Shown: positions 37,656 to 48,045, numbered from the stretch's first letter. The stretch is 64,000 nt of DNA from Diaphorobacter sp. HDW4A (GCF_011305995.1 NZ_CP049910.1:6400501-6464500), one strand, 5' to 3'. Notes: generated from the sequence alone by a model not told the origin. Numbers and translations: made by a program.

Positions 37656-37836
37656 CCCCGGCACGAGCGAAGCGATGTGCCGTAAATACCTCTTGTAAAC
37701 TGATTTCCGGCGGTTGCCAGAGCGGAGTGACGAAGGAACGCAGCGAGTTCCGCCGGAGGTATTCAAAGCGCATTTTTGGTGACTTTTTGGGCAAGACCAA
37801 AAAGTTACTGCCCCGGCGGGGGCAGTCCCGGCCTCT
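37656..37836 (-). repeat. Right arm of a long diverged inverted repeat
   Basis: This is the partner of 37350-37532 in inverted orientation, separated by about 123 bp. The outer end (AGTCCCGGCC at 37825-37834) and the inner end (CACGAGCGAAGCGATGTGCCG at 37661-37681) both match the left arm. Inside, ACTTTTTGG-N-CCAAAAAGT forms a hairpin next to CCCCGGCGGGGG. Together the arms fill most of the 545-bp gap between the GNAT and M20 genes and may also act as a bidirectional terminator. Confidence 0.75.
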
Positions 37837-37866
37837 GAACTCAAACAAAGAACAGAAGCAAAAAAA

Positions 37867-39135
37867 TCAACTCCCAGCCCGCTCCAACATAGCATGCAAA
37901 AGCACATTACACCCAGCAGTGATGTGCTCAGGCTTAGCATCCTCAATCTCATTGTGCGAGATACCATCCTTGCAAGGAATGAAGATCATCCCCGCAGGAG
38001 CCAGCCGCGCCATGTAAACAGCATCATGCCCCGCACCAGAAACGGCATTCATGTTGGAATACCCCAGCGTCTCCGCCCCACGCCGCACCGCCTCGATGCA
38101 CTCCGCATTGAACGGCTGCGCCGGATAGCTCGACACCAGATCGATCTTGATCGGCAGACCGGTTTCCTTGCTGATGCGATCAGCCACCCCGCGGATGTCC
38201 GCGTCCATCGCCTCGCATTCAGCATCGTTAGCGTTGCGCAGATCGATGCTGAACTTCACCTCGCCGGGGATCACGTTGCGGCTGTTGGGGTGCACGTGCA
38301 CCATGCCGACCGTGCCGCGTCCGTGCGGTGGGTGGCGGTGGGCGCAGGCCACCACTTCCTGCATCACGCGGGTGGCGACTTGCAGGGCGTCCTTGCGCAG
38401 GGCCATGGGGGTTGGGCCTGCGTGCGCTTCCATGCCGGTCACCGTGCAGTCATACCAGCGGATGCCCAGCACGCCAGTCACCACGCCAATGGTCTTGTCG
38501 TTGTCTTCGAGCACCGGGCCTTGCTCAATGTGGGTCTCGAAGTAGTAGCCAATCGGGTGATCGCCCGGCTCCTCGGGGCCGACATATCCGATACGTTCGA
38601 GCTCTTCTTTCACGCTCTTGCCTTCGGTGTCCTTGGCGGCGTAGGCGTGCTCCAGCGTGAAGGCCTTGGCGAAGACGCCCGAGCCCATCATCACGGGAAC
38701 AAAACGCGAGCCTTCCTCGTTGGTCCAGAACGCGACCTCGATGGGGGCTTCGGTTTCGATGTTGTGATCGTTCAAGGTACGCACCACTTCGATGCCCGCG
38801 AGCACGCCGTAGTTGCCGTCGAATTTGCCGCCAGTGGGCTGGGTGTCGATGTGGCTGCCGGTCATGATCGGCGGCAGGCTGTTGTTGCGGCCTGGGCGGC
38901 GCATGAAGCCGTTGCCGATCTTGTCGATGGTGACGGTCATGCCGGCTTCCTTGGCCCAGCGGGTGACGAGGTCACGGCCCTTCTTGTCGAGGTCGGTGAG
39001 CGCCAAGCGGCAGACGCCGCCTTTGGCCGTGCCGCCGATTTCCGCGAGTTCCATGAGCGATTGCCAGAGGCGTTCGCCGTTCACGCGCAGTTGGCTGATG
39101 TCGGTGGTGTTGCTTGTTTTCACTTTGGTGTCCAT
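37867..39135 (-). CDS. M20 Zn-dependent amidohydrolase, beta-ureidopropionase-like
   Basis: This 422-aa metallopeptidase-fold enzyme has TGSHIDTQPTGGKFDGNYGVLAG (metal and hinge), WTNEEGSRF with the catalytic Glu, HIEQGPVLED and SGAGHDAVYM. The family includes N-carbamoyl-L-amino-acid hydrolase, allantoate amidohydrolase and bacterial beta-ureidopropionase. Its place 39 bp after dihydropyrimidinase indicates that it hydrolyses N-carbamoyl-beta-alanine (and the thymine analogue) to the beta-amino acid, CO2 and ammonia, the last step of reductive pyrimidine breakdown. AAGGAG precedes the start. Confidence 0.9.
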   Translation of the reverse strand: MDTKVKTSNTTDISQLRVNGERLWQSLMELAEIGGTAKGGVCRLALTDLDKKGRDLVTRWAKEAGMTVTIDKIGNGFMRRPGRNNSLPPIMTGSHIDTQPTGGKFDGNYGVLAGIEVVRTLNDHNIETEAPIEVAFWTNEEGSRFVPVMMGSGVFAKAFTLEHAYAAKDTEGKSVKEELERIGYVGPEEPGDHPIGYYFETHIEQGPVLEDNDKTIGVVTGVLGIRWYDCTVTGMEAHAGPTPMALRKDALQVATRVMQEVVACAHRHPPHGRGTVGMVHVHPNSRNVIPGEVKFSIDLRNANDAECEAMDADIRGVADRISKETGLPIKIDLVSSYPAQPFNAECIEAVRRGAETLGYSNMNAVSGAGHDAVYMARLAPAGMIFIPCKDGISHNEIEDAKPEHITAGCNVLLHAMLERAGS

Positions 39136-39174
39136 GTTGGTTATCTCCTTGGGCTATTTTGCAATACGGGCCGC

Positions 39175-40668
<1,494 letters not shown>

Positions 40669-40745
40669 TCACTGGGGAAACTTTGGGAATTTCGTGCTTT
40701 TGACGAATTTGCTTTTCGTTTGTTGTTTGGCAGTCTTCGTTTTGG

Positions 40746-40840
40746 GGTGCCGATACAGGCCCTCATGCGTCGTTGCAAAGGCTTGCCGTACCAAAGTACT
40801 GTCTGCGCCTTTGACGCCTAGCCTGAGGACCTGTCTCGTT
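40746..40840. repeat. Palindromic intergenic repeat
   Basis: This 95-bp imperfect palindrome lies in the gap between hydA and the permease. ACAGGCCCTCATGCGTCG...GCAAAGGC on the left faces GCCTTTGACGC...GCCTGAGGACCTGT on the right, with the inner GTACCAAAGTAC as its own palindrome. From memory of Comamonadaceae genomes it looks like a dispersed REP-type element. The rest of 40648-40947 holds no gene; AAAACCGG/CCGGTTTT (40891-40922) could be a weak terminator for the permease gene. Confidence 0.6.
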
Positions 40841-40947
40841 ATTGGGGTGGGGGTTCGATTGCCCGCTTTGCTGCCTGGTTGGGTTGTTTGAAAACCGGGG
40901 TCATCGGTTGTTTTCCGGTTTTGCCTCTTTCATCCTTGGGACTTATT

Positions 40948-42438
40948 TCATGCTTGCTTCAAAGTGGCTTGTGTGGACTCCATGTGGCTGCCCATGCCAA
41001 GGCGGTAGATCACGGCTGCTATGAACAGGCCGATGAACCAGGCGTAGGCGTAGAGCTCCTTGAAGACGGGGCCCACGTTGGGGAAGGTGTTGGGGAAGGC
41101 TGCGTTGAGGAAGCCGGGCACGTTGGGGGCCACGCCGATCACGAAGGCTGCGACCGCCACCCAGTTCCAGCCGCCGGAGTACGAGTACTTGCCGTTTTCC
41201 TTGTAGAGCTCGGACACGTCGAGCTGGGTGCGGCGGATGAGGAAGTAGTCGACCATCAGGATGCCGGCGATGGGGCCGAGCAAGGCGGAGTAGCCGATGA
41301 GCCAGGTGAAGATGTAGCCCTGTGTGGACTCGAGAATCTTCCACGGCATCATGACGATGGCGATGGCCACGGTGATGTAGCCGCCGGTGCGGTAGCTGAT
41401 CTTGCGTGGGTTGAGCGCCGAGAAGTCGTAGGCGGGGCCGACCAGATTGGCGGCGAGGTTCACGCTGACGGTGTCGACCAGCAGCACGATGAGCGCGATC
41501 AGCACGGCAATGCCGGTCATGCGTGCCGCTACATCCACGGGGTCCCACAGCGCCTTGCCGTAGATGACGACGGTGGCGGAAGTGACGATCACAGCCAGAC
41601 CCGCGAGCAGGCCCATGGGCACAGGCAGGCCGATGGCCTGACCGACGACTTGGTCGCGCTGCGATTTGGCGAAACGGGTGAAGTCAGGAATGTTCAGTGC
41701 CAGCGTTGCCCAGAAGCCGATCATGGCGGTGAGCGAAGGCCAGAAGGTGTGCCAGAACTGACCGGCCTTGGGGCCGCCGGCTTCGAATGCGGAAGGCTTA
41801 TTCAGGATGGGACCGAAGCCACCGGCCTTCTCGTAGACCCACCACAGCAGCACAAAGCAGATGACGATCTTGGCGGGGGCTGTGTAGGTTTCGAGCTTGC
41901 GGATCGACTCGATACCGTGCACCACGAAGTAAAACTGGATGGCCCAGAACACGAGGAAGCAGATGAGCTGCGCGAGATTGATGCCGAGGCCCGGAATCTT
42001 GTCGCTCTCCAGCGGATGGCCGAGGATCACGCCGAGCAGCGTGTAGATCATCAGACCGCCGAACCAGGTCTGGATGCCGTACCAGCCGCAGGCCACCAGC
42101 GCGCGCAGCACGGCGGGCAGCTTGGCGCCGCGCGTGCCGAAAGAGGCGCGTGCCAGCACCGCATAGGGAATGCCATATTTCGCGCCTGCATGGCCGATGA
42201 GCAGCATCGGCAGCAGCACGATCACGTTCGCCAGAAACACTGTCATCACCGCCTGCATCGCCGACATGCCGCCCTCGACCAGACTGGCCGCAAGCGTGTA
42301 GGCGGGAATGCACATCACCATGCCGATCCACAACGCGGTGAAGTGGTACCAGCGCCAGGTTCGCTGCGCCTCGGTGGTGGGCGCCAGGTCGTCATTCGTC
42401 AGGTCGCTGGTGGCACCAGCGGTATGCGGGCTTGTCAT
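40948..42438 (-). CDS. NCS1-family pyrimidine/hydantoin permease
   Basis: This 496-aa inner-membrane symporter has about 12 transmembrane helices. NCS1 signatures include WRWYHFTALWIGMVMCIPAYTL at the start, GIPYAVLARASFGTRGAKLPAVLRALVACGWYGIQTWFGG, and PDFTRFAKSQRDQVVGQAIGLP. NCS1 proteins import uracil, thymine, allantoin or hydantoins with Na+ or H+. Its place between hydA and preA makes a pyrimidine base the likely substrate. Confidence 0.92.
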   Translation of the reverse strand: MTSPHTAGATSDLTNDDLAPTTEAQRTWRWYHFTALWIGMVMCIPAYTLAASLVEGGMSAMQAVMTVFLANVIVLLPMLLIGHAGAKYGIPYAVLARASFGTRGAKLPAVLRALVACGWYGIQTWFGGLMIYTLLGVILGHPLESDKIPGLGINLAQLICFLVFWAIQFYFVVHGIESIRKLETYTAPAKIVICFVLLWWVYEKAGGFGPILNKPSAFEAGGPKAGQFWHTFWPSLTAMIGFWATLALNIPDFTRFAKSQRDQVVGQAIGLPVPMGLLAGLAVIVTSATVVIYGKALWDPVDVAARMTGIAVLIALIVLLVDTVSVNLAANLVGPAYDFSALNPRKISYRTGGYITVAIAIVMMPWKILESTQGYIFTWLIGYSALLGPIAGILMVDYFLIRRTQLDVSELYKENGKYSYSGGWNWVAVAAFVIGVAPNVPGFLNAAFPNTFPNVGPVFKELYAYAWFIGLFIAAVIYRLGMGSHMESTQATLKQA

Positions 42439-42601
42439 GGGAACGCTCCTATTTTTAGCAAATCATTGAGGGAAGCAAACTCTCATTGCACTAGCAAAAA
42501 ACCTACCAACTCCAGCAACACAATTGCCCCGAAACGGGGCGATTGCGGTGGCTTACATGGGCAGTGAAATCAATTCATCCAAACTGCAAAAGGGACGATG
42601 T

Positions 42602-43921
42602 TCACGCCTCCGCCGGAGTAAGGCATTGGGGATTGTTCGGATGCGTGGTCCAGTTTCCGTATTCACCGGTCACCGTGATGCCGGTGCGTGCGTCCACTTC
42701 GCCCACCGCGAGCGTGCGCATCGAGATGGTGTCGGGCACCGGGCAGATCGATACGCACAGGTTGCAGCCCACGCATTCGGCTTCGTTGATTTCGAATTTG
42801 CGTTCCCCGTTCTCTCCCTTCTTGTAGAAGATGGCTTGGTGCGAGGTGTCCTCGCAGACCACGTGGCAGCGACCGCACTGGATGCACGAGTCCTGATCGA
42901 TGACGGCCTTGTCGATGTGTTTGAGGTTGAGCTGTTTCCAGTCTTTCACCGTTGGCACGGCCTTGCCACGGAAGTCGTCGATGGTCTTGTAGCCATGGGC
43001 GTCCATGAAGTTGGAGAGGCCGTCGCACATGTCTTCGACGATCTTGAAACCGTAAACCATCGCGGCGGTGCAGACCTGCACCGTGCCGCAACCGAGTGCG
43101 ATGTACTCGGCCGCATCGCGCCAAGTGGTGATGCCGCCGATGCCGCTGATCGGCAGGCCTGCGGTCTCGGCGTCGCGGGCGATTTCGCCGACCATGTTGA
43201 GCGCGATGGGCTTGACGGCCGGTCCGCAGTAGCCACCGTGCGAGCCCCATCCGCCGGTGCTTGGATGCATGACCATGGATTCCAGATCCACGCCCATGAT
43301 GGAGTTGATGGTGTTGATCAGAGAGACGGCATCCGCGCCGCCGCGCTTGGCCGCGCGCGCGGCCAAGCGCACGTCGGTGATGTTGGGCGTGAGCTTCACG
43401 ATCACCGGCATCTTCGAGTAGTGCTTGCACCACTCGGTCACCATCTGGATGTACTCGGGCACCTGGCCCACGGCCGCACCCATGCCGCGCTCGCTCATGC
43501 CGTGCGGGCAGCCGAAGTTGAGCTCGATGCCGTCAGCACCCACATCCTCGACCATCGGCAGGATGCGCTTCCAGCTCTCTTCGACGCAGGGCACCATCAA
43601 CGAGACGATCATCGCGCGGTCGGGCCATGCGCGCTTGACGCGGCGGATTTCCTCGAGGTTCTGCATCAGTGGGCGATCGGTGATCAGCTCGATGTTGTTC
43701 AGCCCGATCACGCGGCGGTCTTGCGACATGAGGGTGGAGTAGCGCGGGCCGTTCACGTTGACGACTGGTGGATCTTCACCGAGCGTCTTCCAGACGACGC
43801 CGCCCCAGCCCGCCTCGAAGGCGCGGGTGACGTTGATCTCCTTGTCGGTGGGCGGTGCGGATGCGAGCCAGAACGGATTGGGGCTCTTGATGCCCAGAAA
43901 ATTGCTGCTGATGTCGGCCAT
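42602..43921 (-). CDS. preA: NAD-dependent dihydropyrimidine dehydrogenase, catalytic subunit PreA
   Basis: PreA (439 aa) is the FMN-containing subunit that reduces uracil and thymine to the 5,6-dihydro forms. It has a DHODH-like TIM barrel with the active-site cysteine in ELNFGCPHGMSERGMG, followed by a C-terminal ferredoxin domain with two 4Fe-4S motifs (CIQCGRCHVVC and CVGCNLCVSICPV). Its stop is 163 bp before the permease start; preT lies 46 bp upstream. Confidence 0.96.
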   Translation of the reverse strand: MADISSNFLGIKSPNPFWLASAPPTDKEINVTRAFEAGWGGVVWKTLGEDPPVVNVNGPRYSTLMSQDRRVIGLNNIELITDRPLMQNLEEIRRVKRAWPDRAMIVSLMVPCVEESWKRILPMVEDVGADGIELNFGCPHGMSERGMGAAVGQVPEYIQMVTEWCKHYSKMPVIVKLTPNITDVRLAARAAKRGGADAVSLINTINSIMGVDLESMVMHPSTGGWGSHGGYCGPAVKPIALNMVGEIARDAETAGLPISGIGGITTWRDAAEYIALGCGTVQVCTAAMVYGFKIVEDMCDGLSNFMDAHGYKTIDDFRGKAVPTVKDWKQLNLKHIDKAVIDQDSCIQCGRCHVVCEDTSHQAIFYKKGENGERKFEINEAECVGCNLCVSICPVPDTISMRTLAVGEVDARTGITVTGEYGNWTTHPNNPQCLTPAEA

Positions 43922-43967
43922 GTTATTGCTCCTGATTCGGGATGGCTGAAGAGACTGAGGACGTGGC

Positions 43968-45323
43968 TTAGGCCGCGTTCAGCGCCGCATGAATGGACTG
44001 CGCGGCGACCTTGCCGTGCTCCACCGCTTCCACGGTGAGGTCGCGTCCGCCCACGCGACAGTCACCACCCGCCCAGACGCGCGCGACGCTGGTGTGTCCG
44101 TCTTCGTCCGTGGCGATTCGTCCTCCCTTCAATTCGATTTTCCCGCCCGCGTGATCGGCGGTGTAGGTCTGGCCGATGGCCTTGAGCACCATGTCCGCGT
44201 TGATTGTGAACTGCTCGTCGGTCTCGGTGATGCCGCCATCCGCGCGCTGCGTGGTCATCGCAAAACGCACGCCGCTGACCTTGCCGTTTTCGCTGAGGAT
44301 TTCCTTGGGTGCGCTCCAGTGCTTGATCTTCACGCCATGCGTCTGCGCCCAGCGCTGCTCGACCGTCGATGCCGACATCGCCGATGCGCCGCGTCGGTAC
44401 ACGATGGTCACGTCTTCCGCGCCGAGCTTGGTGGCCTGCACAGCGGCATCCACCGCCGTCATGCCGCCGCCGATCACCACCACGCGGCGGCCGACCGGGA
44501 TGTCGGAGAAGCTGCCCGCCTGACGCAGCTCGGCGATGAAGTCGACCGCGTTGCGCAGGCCGTCCGCCTGCGGCTCGGCGATACCGATGGCGTTCACGCC
44601 CGAGAGGCCGAGGCCGAGGAACACGGCGTCGTAGCCCGCGAGCAGCGAATCCACCGTCATGTCGCGGCCCAGGCGCTGATTGCAGCGCACCGAGATGCCG
44701 CCGATGGACAGCAGCCAGTCGATCTCTTTCTGCGCGAAACCGTTGGTCGTCTTGTAGGTGGCGAGACCGTATTCGTTCAGGCCGCCGAGCTTGGGATGCG
44801 CGTCAAACAGCACCACATCGTTGCCGCGCATTGCAAGGCCATGTGCGCACGCGAGGCCAGCAGGGCCAGCGCCGACCACGGCGATACGCTTGCCGGTGGA
44901 TGCGGAGCGGGTGAACAGTGGCGCGCCGGGGTTGTCGAACAGCGCATCGGTCGCATAGCGCTGCAGCGCGCCGATTTCCACGGGCTTGTCTTCATTGGTG
45001 TTGCGCACGCAGGCCTGCTCGCACAGCACTTCGGTGGGGCACACGCGGGCACACATGCCGCCGAGCGGATTGGCTTCGAGAATCGCACGCGCCGCGCCCC
45101 GGTCGTTGCCCTGCGCGATGCGCTGAATGAACGAGGGGATGTCGATGCTCGTGGGGCAAGCCGTGGCGCAGGGCGCGTCGTAGCAGTAGTAGCAACGCTC
45201 GGCCTCGATCAGGGCCTGCGGCTTGGTCAGAGGGGCGTGCGAGTCGCTGAAATTCACAGCGTACTCGACAAGGTTCAGGCGTGCGGCATGCACTCCACAC
45301 GCGCGGTTGGCGGTCGATTCCAT
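43968..45323 (-). CDS. preT: NAD-dependent dihydropyrimidine dehydrogenase subunit PreT
   Basis: PreT (451 aa) passes electrons from NADH via FAD and Fe-S clusters to PreA. Its N-terminal alpha-helical Fe-S domain has CYYCYDAPCATACPTSID and CARVCPTEVLCEQACV, the FAD loop is VVGAGPAGLACAHG, and the nucleotide loop is VVVIGGGMTAVDAA. The open frame extends to 45386, but the ATG at 45323 has AAAGGAG 6 nt upstream. It is the first gene of the pyrimidine operon and faces the TetR gene across a 410-bp gap. Confidence 0.95.
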   Translation of the reverse strand: MESTANRACGVHAARLNLVEYAVNFSDSHAPLTKPQALIEAERCYYCYDAPCATACPTSIDIPSFIQRIAQGNDRGAARAILEANPLGGMCARVCPTEVLCEQACVRNTNEDKPVEIGALQRYATDALFDNPGAPLFTRSASTGKRIAVVGAGPAGLACAHGLAMRGNDVVLFDAHPKLGGLNEYGLATYKTTNGFAQKEIDWLLSIGGISVRCNQRLGRDMTVDSLLAGYDAVFLGLGLSGVNAIGIAEPQADGLRNAVDFIAELRQAGSFSDIPVGRRVVVIGGGMTAVDAAVQATKLGAEDVTIVYRRGASAMSASTVEQRWAQTHGVKIKHWSAPKEILSENGKVSGVRFAMTTQRADGGITETDEQFTINADMVLKAIGQTYTADHAGGKIELKGGRIATDEDGHTSVARVWAGGDCRVGGRDLTVEAVEHGKVAAQSIHAALNAA

Positions 45324-45639
45324 CGTGGCTCCTTTGTTATGGCCGGGGCTTGAAGTCAAAAATGCGGGCGAGGCGTTCGCGCGCAACGCTGCGGTTTGCG
45401 GCAGGTGCGCGAAGGTCGTTGTCGTGGAACGTGGGAATCGATCGCCGCGTGCGCACGGGGCGATGCAGTGCGATGGGAATGCGCAAACTGTCGAGGTGTC
45501 ATCGTGGGCCTCTTCTATGCGTTGCTGTGGGTCTGTGCCCGCATGGGTTGGCTGGGTCAGAGCGCTGTGCGGATCACATCGGCAATTTGGCTTGCCGCAG
45601 TGTTCGTGCGCATGGCGTTCTGTCGTGGCTGATCAATAA

Positions 45640-45673
45640 TTTACTTTCTGGTAAAAAATTACCAATCAGTAAA
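45640..45673. promoter_or_regulatory. 34-bp palindrome, candidate TetR operator
   Basis: TTTACT (45640-45645) and TGGTAA (45649-45654) are mirrored exactly by TTACCA (45659-45664) and AGTAAA (45668-45673) around an AAAA centre. It lies 61 bp before the TetR start in the preT-tetR divergent gap, in an AT-rich patch of otherwise GC-rich DNA. The rest of the 45324-45733 gap shows no gene. Two half-sites per arm suit two TetR dimers or one dimer with an extended footprint. Confidence 0.7.
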
Positions 45674-45733
45674 AACCCACAGCATGCAAACCCTGTGCCT
45701 GAAATTGCCGCAGTGCCGCATCACAATGGAGGC

Positions 45734-46477
45734 ATGACAGACGTGCGAAAAGTTTCCAATGCCACCGCGCCCGATGAGGCGAGCGCCCGCTCCAAAAAGG
45801 TGCGCGCGCACAGCGACGACGCACCCGCGCCCTCGAACGTGCCCCCGAATGGAACGCGCGCGCCGACCGCTTCCCGGCTGCGCAAGGAGCAGAACATCCT
45901 CAAGGAGGCCGAGAACCAGTTTGCGGTGTTCGGCTTTGAAGGCGCCTCGCTCGAAGGCATTGCGAATGCCGTGGGCATCAGCCGCCACAACCTGCTGTAC
46001 TACTTTCCGAGCAAGGAAGTGCTTTACCGCCGCGTGCTCGACGATGTGGTCTTCGGCTGGCTGGCCGGCATGGAGGACGTGTGGCGCGAGCCCACTGACC
46101 CGGTGAAGGCGCTGCGCACCTACATCCACGGCAAGCTGCGCTCATCGCTTGAGCGCCCCAATGCCGCCAAGATCTTCGCCAAGGAAGTGATCGCAGGAGC
46201 GCCGCGCTACGCCGACGTGATTGCCGCGCGCGTGAAGCCGGTGCTCGATCTGGAGGTGAAGACCTTCGAGACCTGGGCGCAGAAGGGATTGGTCACGCGG
46301 CTCGACTTCACGCACCTGATGTTCGTGATCTGGACGGTGACACAGGCCTATGCGGAACACCAGACGCAGTTCGCCATCCTGCTGGGCAAGCCCGCACTCG
46401 ACGAATCGGACTACGACAAGGCCGAGGAAGTCATCACGCGACTGGTGCTCAGCGGGTTGGGGCAGAAAGTGGATTGA
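45734..46477 (+). CDS. TetR-family regulator, RutR-like
   Basis: This 247-aa regulator has a disordered, charged N-terminal tail (about 55 residues), then the HTH (ILKEAENQFAVFGFEGASLEGIANAVGISRHNLLYYFPSKE) and a RutR/YcdC-like C-terminal domain (FAKEVIAGAPRYADVIAARV, VIWTVTQAYAEHQ). RutR senses uracil/thymine, which fits control of the divergent pre-hyd genes. The ATG at 45734 is only 1 nt from GGAGG; a GTG at 45743 with 10-nt spacing may be the true start. Confidence 0.9.
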   Translation: MTDVRKVSNATAPDEASARSKKVRAHSDDAPAPSNVPPNGTRAPTASRLRKEQNILKEAENQFAVFGFEGASLEGIANAVGISRHNLLYYFPSKEVLYRRVLDDVVFGWLAGMEDVWREPTDPVKALRTYIHGKLRSSLERPNAAKIFAKEVIAGAPRYADVIAARVKPVLDLEVKTFETWAQKGLVTRLDFTHLMFVIWTVTQAYAEHQTQFAILLGKPALDESDYDKAEEVITRLVLSGLGQKVD

Positions 46478-46713
46478 TGCGTGGCTGGGTGTTCGTCTGA
46501 ATGCCCCCGTGCAGGACTACAGCTGACGGACATAGCGGACGGTGGATTGGACCCCTGCTCCTACAGCCGCCACGTTTGTGCAGGCGCACACTCGTCAACA
46601 GCGTTGAACAAAAGCCGTTCGGCGCTGACGGAATATCGCCTGTGGCCGCACTCCACGAGGGGTGCAAGCCGCATCCCATTCCGTGCTTGTCAACCGATTT
46701 CAGGAGTCACGCA

Positions 46714-46878
46714 ATGACACAGCAGAATTCGCAAAACAACCAGCAGCAACAGCAGGGCAACCCTCAGCAGCAGCCAGGTCAAGGTCAGCAGAATCCCAAC
46801 CAACAGCAGCAACAAAATCCTGCACAGAAGCAGCCGGGTCAACCAGGCCAACAGCAGCAACCCCAGCAGCCACGCTGA
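46714..46878 (+). CDS. Glutamine-rich micro-protein A (54 aa)
   Basis: The ATG has GGAG about 8 nt upstream. The product is almost only Gln, Pro, Asn, Gly and Lys (TQQNSQNNQQQQQGNPQQQPG and similar), with no hydrophobic core, signal or Cys; it is predicted to be fully disordered. It is followed after 78 bp by another small Gln-rich gene with a strong ribosome site. Function unknown. Bacterial Q/N-rich micro-proteins can be stress-induced or matrix-associated, but nothing here proves it. Confidence 0.65.
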   Translation: MTQQNSQNNQQQQQGNPQQQPGQGQQNPNQQQQQNPAQKQPGQPGQQQQPQQPR

Positions 46879-46956
46879 AGGTTGACTGATTCGATAGGGC
46901 GGAGCGTTCCTTTTTTGTTTTGAGCCCTCCGCTTGTTAGCAAAGGAGGTGGCTACG

Positions 46957-47112
46957 ATGAAGCAACTTCTTGTCTTGGCAGGGGCACTGCGGCGCACGTA
47001 TGTGCCATTGCAGATGGGTCAAACCATCAAGGACCGCAACTACAGTCAACAGCAGACCAAGGCCAATCAGCGTCAGCAGGGGCAGCCAGTACCCGAGACG
47101 CAACCGCACTGA
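46957..47112 (+). CDS. Glutamine-rich micro-protein B (51 aa)
   Basis: A near-perfect ribosome site (AAAGGAGG, 8 nt spacing) precedes this short frame starting MKQLLVLAGALRRTY. A short hydrophobic/basic N-terminus is followed by a Gln-rich tail (DRNYSQQQTKANQRQQGQ). It may be a paralogue or partner of the upstream micro-protein. A terminator follows at 47155, so the two genes form one small transcription unit. Confidence 0.6.
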   Translation: MKQLLVLAGALRRTYVPLQMGQTIKDRNYSQQQTKANQRQQGQPVPETQPH

Positions 47113-47154
47113 TGCGATCAGTACAAGGACGTCGGTGTTTTTCTTTTCAACAGA

Positions 47155-47176
47155 AGCCGCCTACGGGCGGCTCTTT
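47155..47176 (+). terminator. Terminator after the Gln-rich genes
   Basis: AGCCGCC and GGCGGCT pair (7 bp) around a TACG tetraloop, followed by CTTTCATT. It touches the stop of the convergent AraC gene and may act in both directions. Confidence 0.75.
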
Positions 47177-48045
47177 CATTGCGCAAGCGGCGTGTGCAGA
47201 AGAGCCGCTGTCTGCGCGTAGTTCCCCGGCGTGAGCGCGTGGTGCGTCTTGAAGCTGCGCTGCATGTGCGACTGGTCCGCAAAGCCCATCTGGTGCGCGG
47301 CCTGCGCGAGCGTCGCGCCTTCCGCGAGCAGGCGGCGTGCGCCGTTCAGTCGCAGGTTGAGGCGATACGCACCTGGCGTCACGCCGGTCGCGGCCTTGAA
47401 CTGGCGGATGAAGCGTGACGGGCTCAGGCTTTGGCTCGCGGCAAGCGATTCGATGCTGATGTCGGAATCCGGCTGGGCGTGCAGCGTCTGCAGCGCGTGG
47501 CGCACCGCTTCGGGCTCCGCCGTGTCGGGCGCATTGGCGTGGCAGCGGGCGTACAGCCGCAGAAAATCCAGCAGCTCGCGGCGATGGGTTTCGATGTCGG
47601 AGACATGTTGCAGCGGTTGGCACAGACGATCCACCTGCGCGGCTGCCTCGCGCGAGTGCAATGCGCGGCGGTCGAAGGTGATGGCTTGTGTGGGCATCTC
47701 AGTATCCATCTGCGCGTGCAGCCAATCCGCCTTCACGAACAGCATGCGATAGGCCCAGCTGCGCGGCTGCTCCGGATTGCACGCGTGCCAGCGATGCGGC
47801 TCGATCAGTACCACGCTGCCCGCGCGCACCGGCTCGGGGCCCTGCGCGTGGTGGAACATGGCACCGCCATGATCGACGATGCCGATGGAATATTCCTCAT
47901 GCGTGTGCAGCCGGAAGCAATGCGCCGAAGGCTGACTCACGCGCAGCTCCAGCCATGGAGCGTCCGGATGGCGGTGGAACTGGTGGATCGGTGGCGTCGT
48001 CATGAAAAGACTCGTAGGCAAGGGCGAGGGCAGCCGCATCATCAT
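47176..48045 (-). CDS. AraC-family transcriptional regulator
   Basis: This 289-aa regulator has an N-terminal cupin (HTHEEYSIGIVDHGGAMFHH, PHRWHACNPE) and a C-terminal double HTH (SIESLAASQSLSPSRFIRQFKAATGVTPGAYRLNLRLNGARRLL, LAQAAHQMGFADQSHMQRSFKTH). The three tandem ATGs at 48045, 48042 and 48039 overlap the lysE stop, implying coupling; an ATG at 48003 (MTTPPIHQF) is the alternative and gives the usual family length. AraC-LysE pairs generally mean regulator plus its own exporter. The open frame further upstream is only lysE read in another frame. Confidence 0.88.
   Translation of the reverse strand: MMMRLPSPLPTSLFMTTPPIHQFHRHPDAPWLELRVSQPSAHCFRLHTHEEYSIGIVDHGGAMFHHAQGPEPVRAGSVVLIEPHRWHACNPEQPRSWAYRMLFVKADWLHAQMDTEMPTQAITFDRRALHSREAAAQVDRLCQPLQHVSDIETHRRELLDFLRLYARCHANAPDTAEPEAVRHALQTLHAQPDSDISIESLAASQSLSPSRFIRQFKAATGVTPGAYRLNLRLNGARRLLAEGATLAQAAHQMGFADQSHMQRSFKTHHALTPGNYAQTAALLHTPLAQ

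Noticed and set aside
42524..44038. 504-aa plus-strand ORF
   Set aside because: Antisense to preA.
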